Positions 57,457-64,000 of a DNA stretch of 64,000 nucleotides are shown piece by piece. The translations under genes were made by a program, and so were the position numbers. Source of the stretch: Apricaphanius iberus (lineage: Eukaryota > Chordata > Actinopteri > Cyprinodontiformes > Aphaniidae); the NCBI GenBank assembly GCA_028564705.1, contig JAPXFQ010002904.1:2046001-2110000 (forward strand). Direction: 5' to 3'. How positions within the stretch are numbered: the stretch's first letter is position 1; each line of letters starts with the position of its first letter. Below the pieces are notes generated by a model. That model saw nothing but the letters and a program-made list of their open reading frames with translations, was not told the origin of the DNA and did no database searches.

Positions 57457-60400
57457 TTTTAACTAATTATATTAAGATTGGCAAATAGAAAAGACCATTA
57501 ATCCTGTTAATTTCATACAACATTCTGGTCAACTCCTACAGACTAAATGCAAAACAGAAACATAAACATTTCACTATAAATCTGATGACATTTTATAACT
57601 TGTGCTTTCCCCTGTTGATATTAACATCTTATATATATTAACATCTTAATATATTGATATTAACATTATAAGTAACAGTAAAGATCTTACCAGGTTCAAA
57701 ATCAACAAATGCCCATAAAATAATAACTACAGATCTACCTTGTTTTTTACACAAATTGGTCATGATCCAAAATGAATCAATTACTTTGTCTATGAGTAAA
57801 TGTATACCAGTTCCTACTTTAACAAAGCTAAAACTGTTTTTATGGATTTAGATTTGTTTTAGGTTCTCGTTTATGCTCATACATTATGCAAATACATTTA
57901 AACAACTTATTAAGGAAGATTGATAAAATATTAAAGACTGATTTTATTTTAGATCTAATACAAAAACAGAAATCCCCCCCACCCCCAAACCATACAGTAT
58001 ATTAATTTTAACTCAGTCCCTCTGGATATAAAATCCCAGAGTAATGATTGCAATATTTGCTTATCTAATTATATGCATTGTTTGTTCTCCTGAGCACTGA
58101 CGTCTGTAAAGTAGTTCAGTAACCAGTAGCCAGATGAGGGACAGTTGTATGAAGTTTGGTGGGACCTAAATTAGACACTGGTGGGACAGGTTTTATAAGT
58201 TTTGAAAACTGTCATACAAGAGTGTCCTTTCTTTGAAATACTTTAGTATGATGTAATATGCAGAATGGAAGTAAAAAAGTTACAAGTCTACAAAGGCAAT
58301 ACAGTTTAAAGAAAAAGTTTATTAAAATAGTAAAAAATTCTAGTCAAAACATAAACTATTACTAGAATTCTAGAAGAATTCTAGTAATAGTTTGATTCTA
58401 CAACACTTGAATTTATTCAGTGGAGGTTTTCAAAAAAAAAAAAAAATCCTGCCGTGATTTAAATATGAGAAATCGGAAAAATCCTAAATGCTCATTTTAA
58501 ATAATTAAAAGAACTTGTGAGGGAAGAATCCAGTCGATCTGACTTCTATACAAATGCAGAGCACATTACTTTCTGCCACCACGAGCAAACAACAAGTCTT
58601 TAGTCTTTATTTTTTTTATAAAGCAGGATTCTTTCTAAGTGACATACGGATCCTTTGACAGCAAGCTGACAGCTGATGGGTCCACAGATAATGTTTATTT
58701 TCGTTTAAAAGCGGCTTACAGCCACAATGACCTGATTTATTGCTCTTTCTATGGTGTGTTTCAGGAGATGTGTCATTCACATAACCATGAGTCCCTGGGC
58801 AAGGGAGTGGAGATAATTGTTGTTCTGTTATTATTTTATGTAATCTCCTAATATAACCTTTTCTACTGTAATCATTGCTTTGAAATGATACATTGTATTG
58901 CTGTTCTACAAACTATGAAACATTAGGAAATGGTAGTGTTCCTTCACCTTCAAGATAAGTGTCTACCATCCTCTTTCTAACATCCAGACGTCTTTTTTGG
59001 TGTAGTAGAGTATTCCAAGTTTTCCAGTGGCACTGATCCTGCTAACTAGAGTTACTTAAGCAAGGTTCAGTTTCTGATTGATTTCTAAGACATGGTGTGA
59101 AACTTCATTGAATTATTAGCTGTGGTTTTAAACCTAATTTAATGGTCAGATTTGCCTTGACAGTAACAAAAGCAAACAAGGGCTGATTATTTTTTGGCCT
59201 TGTCATTTTTTTAACGCTTTGTTGTTATAATTTAGCACATCAATAAAATATTGTGATCAAATGTAGATATTTTTCTTTAAAAGTAGTAAGAGTTTGAACA
59301 GTTGTTATTATGGTCTTTTACATGGAAATGATTTTATCACAGTTGGTAATAACCCTGACCTTAACTGTAGACCTTACCCTTCATCAAAGACAGCAAACAT
59401 TGACACAGATTATAGCACTTCTTCTTTTTTGGTTCTCTGTTCATTGATCCCTTCCAGGATAGTGTTGTTCTCCTTTCCACTGATAAGTAACAGTATATGA
59501 TATGACAGATCAGAGTAACATCTTTTTATTGGATAGACAATCATTTCGAACTAGTTTTATTGCAAACAAGCACAGCATCCGTTAAAGACTTATGATGTGT
59601 GTGTTTTGAGAAATAAGGTAGAAATGAGGTAGTGAGTGCTTGGTAAGTGAGAAAATACATGTTTTTGTTGCTATAATAACTGGAATGTCACATGTTTTAT
59701 GTGTCATGTGTTGTGTCTCTAGTGTTATTGTTGTTTTCCTGAAATCACATACAGCACCATTAAGTTAAAAGTGTGCCCTACAAACAAAGTCGCCTTGCCT
59801 ATATATGTTAAGTATATTATGTTTTGACTGAAGTGAGTTTTGCATTTCCTTTTTTTGTTAACAAGGTTAAAAATTTGGTTTATTAGACTTCTGTCCTAAT
59901 AGCTTAGGCAAACAGGATGGTTGGTTTGCCTTGTATGGTTAGACTGCCTAATATTTGCCATATTTCTATGCTCATATTCTCACCTGGGCCTTTCTTCTAA
60001 TTCTATCTATTAAAATATTCATATTCTTTAAATCCTGATTTATGTTGCAAAATATGGTCGTGTTGTTTATCACTTGTTCACCTTGAGTAGGCTACATACT
60101 ATGCTGCTACCTCTATTCAGGGCCAGCTTGTTATGTATGCATCCCAATCCAACCAATTCTAAACCGCTGGAGTCAGGCTTGGAGTGGCTAATCTGGAGGA
60201 CCGGGGCAATTGGTGGTGGTTCAGTCTGATATTTGGGACAAAAGGGCTGGTTCTCATGCTTTTTGTTTGTTCACACAAATGGCATGCCATACAGTGTATT
60301 GATCTGCTGCTCCGGCTGTCGCTTGGCTGCCTCCACTCGTAGATCTTTTTTTTTCTTGCTTTTTCTTTCTGCATATGCACCCCAACCTGGCCTAAAATGC

Positions 60401-61884
60401 TCACAGTGCTAACAGTGCATTTCAGCAAGTTGTACTTAAAAGATGGAACGTGACAATAGAAAGGGTGGTGCAGAGAAGGAGGAAATTTCTGGAAAAAGAC
60501 GCAACTAAATATGCAAAGATTGGTAAATTATTAAGTAAAACGAGCTTGCAGCTTGAAAAATAAAATGAGGATGAAAGAAAGAAACAGATGTTTAACTTTT
60601 CCCCACAATATCACCATAATTAATTATCAATTCTATTAATTGTGCAAGATATCATAAGTGTCTTTTTGGCCCTTGTCAGAAGCGGGATCCAGAACCAAGC
60701 ACCAGCCATGAGCCCAAAAGTCCAGAATGGGAAGGTGGTAACTTACTTCTCATTATTGAGAAAATGTTATTAGAATAATGTAATGAGGAATATGGTGTAG
60801 ACCGGCTGTATAAATTTCCTGAGATGATAGATGATTCAGTACTATATGGATGAAACTGAGCTGTGAAAGGTATATTTATGCAGAGAATTATAAAAAAAAT
60901 TAAGGAGCTAGAACTGATTACAGCATTACTCTTGTCAGAATGGAAGGAACGATCTTACATTACTTTTTTAATTTAAAATTCCCAACATTGGTTTTAAAGA
61001 ATAATGATGAGATGTTCACTAATGTTGAAATAAATCTATATTGTAAAGCAAGCTTTGGATTTAGTTTAGAAAAATAAACTAAATTAAGGCTTTACAGAAA
61101 ACTGATATTGTAGGAAAAACATTTAGGCTAAAGTTATAATTACTTAATTTTAAAATTAATAAGTTTTAATTTAAAGTAGCCCAGTCTAAGGCATGGAATT
61201 CTACGGCAGAAAATGAGTCCTACTCCGGTCCTGACAGGACTAACTTCATTTTCTGTCCTCCTTAGGCTCTTTTTCCTGTTGTTCGATAACAGTCTTTTAA
61301 GCAGTATCAAAATGCAGAACATTTCTACCCTTTTTTCAAAGTACAAATGTATTTATTTTCATGCAATGTACAGAATAATATTCATATCTAATTTCCGACA
61401 TTATGTCAGAAGATAATTCTAACTAGGAATTTGAGGTATTTTATCTCTTTTACAATATTACTCTAAATATCATTAAAACAATTTTTTTCAACTGATATGT
61501 CAAATTGGCAACAGGAGAGAGAGAGTGGGCTAGGTTCTGGATCCAGGATTTGCTTCTGTAATATGGGAAAAAGGAAAGCGTTGAGTGATGACTGATTTTT
61601 ACTGAAAGTTTTGCTATAACGAGCCCGCCCAGCATGGCAACAGAAACACAACCAGGAAGTTTCTCGGCCAAGCCATCCCTGGAAAAGTTGAGAAGGGGCA
61701 CCGCTCTACCATCTATTCGGACTGCAGAATGTGTAGAAGGCCAACATACCACTGTTCAATAAATCAAAATGTCCCAATGTTGAACATTTTAATAAAACTT
61801 AAAAGGCATTTGTAAAGTAAATGAATATATTCTGAGGCTGTTTCCTGGGTCATCTGTACTCAGCTCCTTGTTTCTTATGGTAAC
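57457..61884. other. Intergenic, downstream of gene 5
   Basis: AT-rich. Short open frames have no recognisable domains. It includes a perfect inverted repeat at 58353-58393. No further Ig-type exon was seen, so the array either ends at gene 5 or resumes beyond the window. Confidence 0.45.
58353..58393. repeat. Perfect 17-bp inverted repeat, 7-base loop
   Basis: AAACTATTACTAGAATT, then CTAGAAG, then the exact inverse complement of the first arm. Confidence 0.8.
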
Positions 61885-62100
61885 TGTTGCTTTTATGTGT
61901 GTGTGTGTGTGCGTGGGAGATGGGTTGGATTGGGGTGGGTGGGTTTGGGGGTCGGTGGCTGTAGTTGTGAAGATGATTATTTTATTTTGGGTTTGAGAAG
62001 GGTGGGTTTTTTGGGGTCATTTTAACCTGTAAAGCACTTTGAGGAGCTTTGTAGTTGGAAAAAATGCTTTATAAATAAAGTTTGTTTGATTGATTGATTC
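61885..62100 (+). mobile_element. LINE 3' end
   Basis: A TG/GGGT-rich stretch is followed by AAAGCACTTTGAGGAGC, TTTATAAATAAAG and a TTGATTGATTGATT tail, the layout of L2/CR1 or Rex-type LINE 3' ends. No coding part. Confidence 0.6.
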
Positions 62101-62514
62101 TTATGCAAACAAATCATTTAATATTTTTATATTTAAATTAGTTGAAATGTTATATATAGGTTACCTCATGCTGAACATATCATCAAGATATCATATCGTC
62201 AACATGTATCATGCTTCCTGTATTTAGCCAAGTTTAACGAATGCACCCCGTTCTGCTTTTGGAGCAGCCTGGCAGGGTCCATACACAAAACGTTTTTGCA
62301 TTTTGAGGGGAAATCAATGTTTTCATAGCGGGTGTGTTCCGTGCGCTTTGTCCGTCCGGGCTCTTGTAGAAGTAAAGACGTCCTCCTAATATGGGTTTCC
62401 CCTGAAAAGAGGACCCATGTTTTAAAACTGATTTTTAAAGTCAATTTTTACAATATTGCCAATATTTTGCAATTAATGTGCTTCATGTAATTATTATTAC
62501 ATAATATTTCAATG

Positions 62515-62960
62515 GCTATTTTCAAAGATGTACTGCAAAAACTACACACTATCACTGTAAAGGACCTGCTGAGATCATTCAGTAATCGTCTTGTTAACTC
62601 AGGTGAGAATGTTGATGAGCACAAGGCTGGAGATCATTATGTTAGGCTGATTGGGTTAGAATGGCAGTGGGAGTGGGCTCACTTACAATATTTCCCAAAA
62701 ACACAGCCATGAATAAAGAATGGTACCAAAACATCCTCTAACATCAACTTCTTCCAACAATCCAACAACAGTTTGGTGAAGAACAATGCATTTTCCAGCA
62801 TGATGGAGCACCTTGCCAAGCCTCTTGCAGCTGCTAGAGGCAACAGACCTTACAGTACAGGCTTTGCTTTGAGGTTGAAATTAAAAGAACGATCTGTACC
62901 TTCACAACCGTGGAACACGAGCTCCCAGGGAGCCTGTAAGTTGTGTTTTACTTTTCAAAT
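62515..62960 (+). mobile_element. Tc1/mariner-type transposase remnant
   Basis: Translations include ENVDEHKAGDHYVRLIG and, after a frame change near 62770, QFGEEQCIFQHDGAPC, the block around the second catalytic Asp of DDE transposases. The third catalytic block is not seen. Confidence 0.55.
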
Positions 62961-64000
62961 ATTGGGTAAAAACTTGGCATGAAAATTAAATGTACTACCT
63001 TGGCTGACAGCTAATATCTGTCACCACATCCACCTAATATCAGTAGCTGAATCTGCCGCTGGTTAAATCTCCCAGTCTTACGTAACTGCCGTGAGTCTTC
63101 CTGCTTGTCAGTGGTGTGTGTGTGCAGAGGTGGGGGGTTGCGGCTCAAATTGGCTCAAATCAGAGAAGACAACTTGCTGGATTTAAGCATACTACTAAAC
63201 GGAAGAAAACTAATTATCAAGGAGTAACTCATAGCAAAGAGGGAGATTCTGAAGATTAACTCCGGTGGCTGCTGGAGTCCTGCTGCTGCCAGTAGCACAT
63301 CAGAGTCCGGTCTTGTTTTGGTTATGCTGCCTAAATTGGGTGGTAAACTCTGTCTAAGCCTAAATACTGGCACCATTTTTGTCTCATATTACTGAGTTTA
63401 GTAAACAGAGCCAGTGTACGAGTAGTGTTGCAGTTAGCCAGTTAGAGGACAAACACTTGCATGTCATTATTTCTTACTGAGCTAGCCCCCCACATCTAGT
63501 TGAGTCTCTACGCCCACTTCCACACTGAACTGGCATAACCTGAAAAGGACTTGGAATTATTTATTTTTTACAGAAACCAATTCAGACAGCATAATTTCAT
63601 AGCAGAAAAAATAATAAAAACACCAGTGAAGGAGAACTTAAAAGATTATATTTAATACATTGTTTTGATTTTGATTTAATCATTAGTCATAATCATGTTT
63701 GTTTTTAAGACACGTTATTTTTTGCTTCCAGAAGAGGTTTTTGTGATGTGTTACTAACAAATGTTGGAGGCCAAGAGTTAATGGCCAGTGCTGGTGAAGA
63801 ACAGTTATGATGTGTTGCTTAATACTGACAAGTTTGCTGTGTATTAAAGAATATTGTGAGCCCCAAGGAGTCAGAGTGTGTTCTTACGATATGTACTGCA
63901 CTCTCCTTTCAGGTAAAGCTTTTTGAAAAACAATGTCCTGCAATGTAGGAACTGCCCAGTGGCAAGGTCGGCAGCAAGAGGACTGTGAGCCAACCCCAGG
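62961..64000. other. Right end of window, nothing recognised
   Basis: No exon, inverted repeat or transposon coding sequence could be supported. Confidence 0.4.

Overview
The window is vertebrate, and almost certainly teleost, nuclear DNA. The genes are intron-split with GT/AG junctions. The repeats are of types common in fish genomes: an L2/CR1-type LINE with an esterase-like ORF1, a GIY-YIG Penelope-like element, a sushi/Tf1-like chromovirus, Tc1/mariner remnants, and a tRNA-headed SINE ending in a GGATGG repeat. There is no operon, rRNA, tRNA gene or CRISPR array. Family names are from recognition of encoded motifs; no database was searched.

The backbone is a head-to-tail array of five plus-strand genes for Siglec/CD22-like immunoglobulin receptors. 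Gene 1 (1-13541) enters the window already inside an Ig exon. Gene 2 (19462-21577) is a broken paralog. Gene 3 (28940-36514, 448 codons), gene 4 (39847-47949, 628 codons) and gene 5 (54999-57362, 449 codons) read completely open. The shared architecture is a signal-peptide exon, a V-type Ig exon, one or two pairs of C2-type Ig exons, a transmembrane exon, a 40-nt juxtamembrane exon and a terminal exon with tyrosine motifs. Ectodomain exons are all phase 1, then phase 2 and phase 0 at the tail. Genes 1, 3, 4 and 5 carry ITIM/ITSM-type tails. Gene 2 differs: a lysine in the membrane segment and a 17-residue tail with a YVNN motif, which resembles activating members of paired-receptor systems, but its ectodomain exons contain stops and deletions.

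Layout: 1-13.5 kb is the 3' part of gene 1, whose transmembrane-to-tail intron holds a MITE with a nested SINE and a 5.5-kb degenerate Ty3/gypsy chromovirus (5249-10769, TSD CCTTC). 13.5-19.4 kb is a spacer with a DNA transposon, a SINE and an internally deleted LINE. 19.4-21.6 kb is pseudogene 2. 21.6-28.9 kb is a transposon-rich spacer. 28.9-36.5 kb is gene 3, with a SINE-interrupted minisatellite in its second intron. 36.5-39.8 kb is a spacer paralogous to 13.5-19.4 kb. 39.8-48 kb is gene 4, with an L2-type LINE in its transmembrane-to-tail intron and a Penelope-like element, carrying a hammerhead-ribozyme motif, nested in that LINE. 48-55 kb is a spacer. 55-57.4 kb is gene 5. 57.4-64 kb has no recognised gene.

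The block from the gene 1 tail to the start of gene 2 is paralogous to the block from the gene 3 tail to the start of gene 4, so the array grew partly by a two-gene duplication. Near-identical membrane-proximal Ig exons and a chimeric exon in gene 4 point to later gene conversion.
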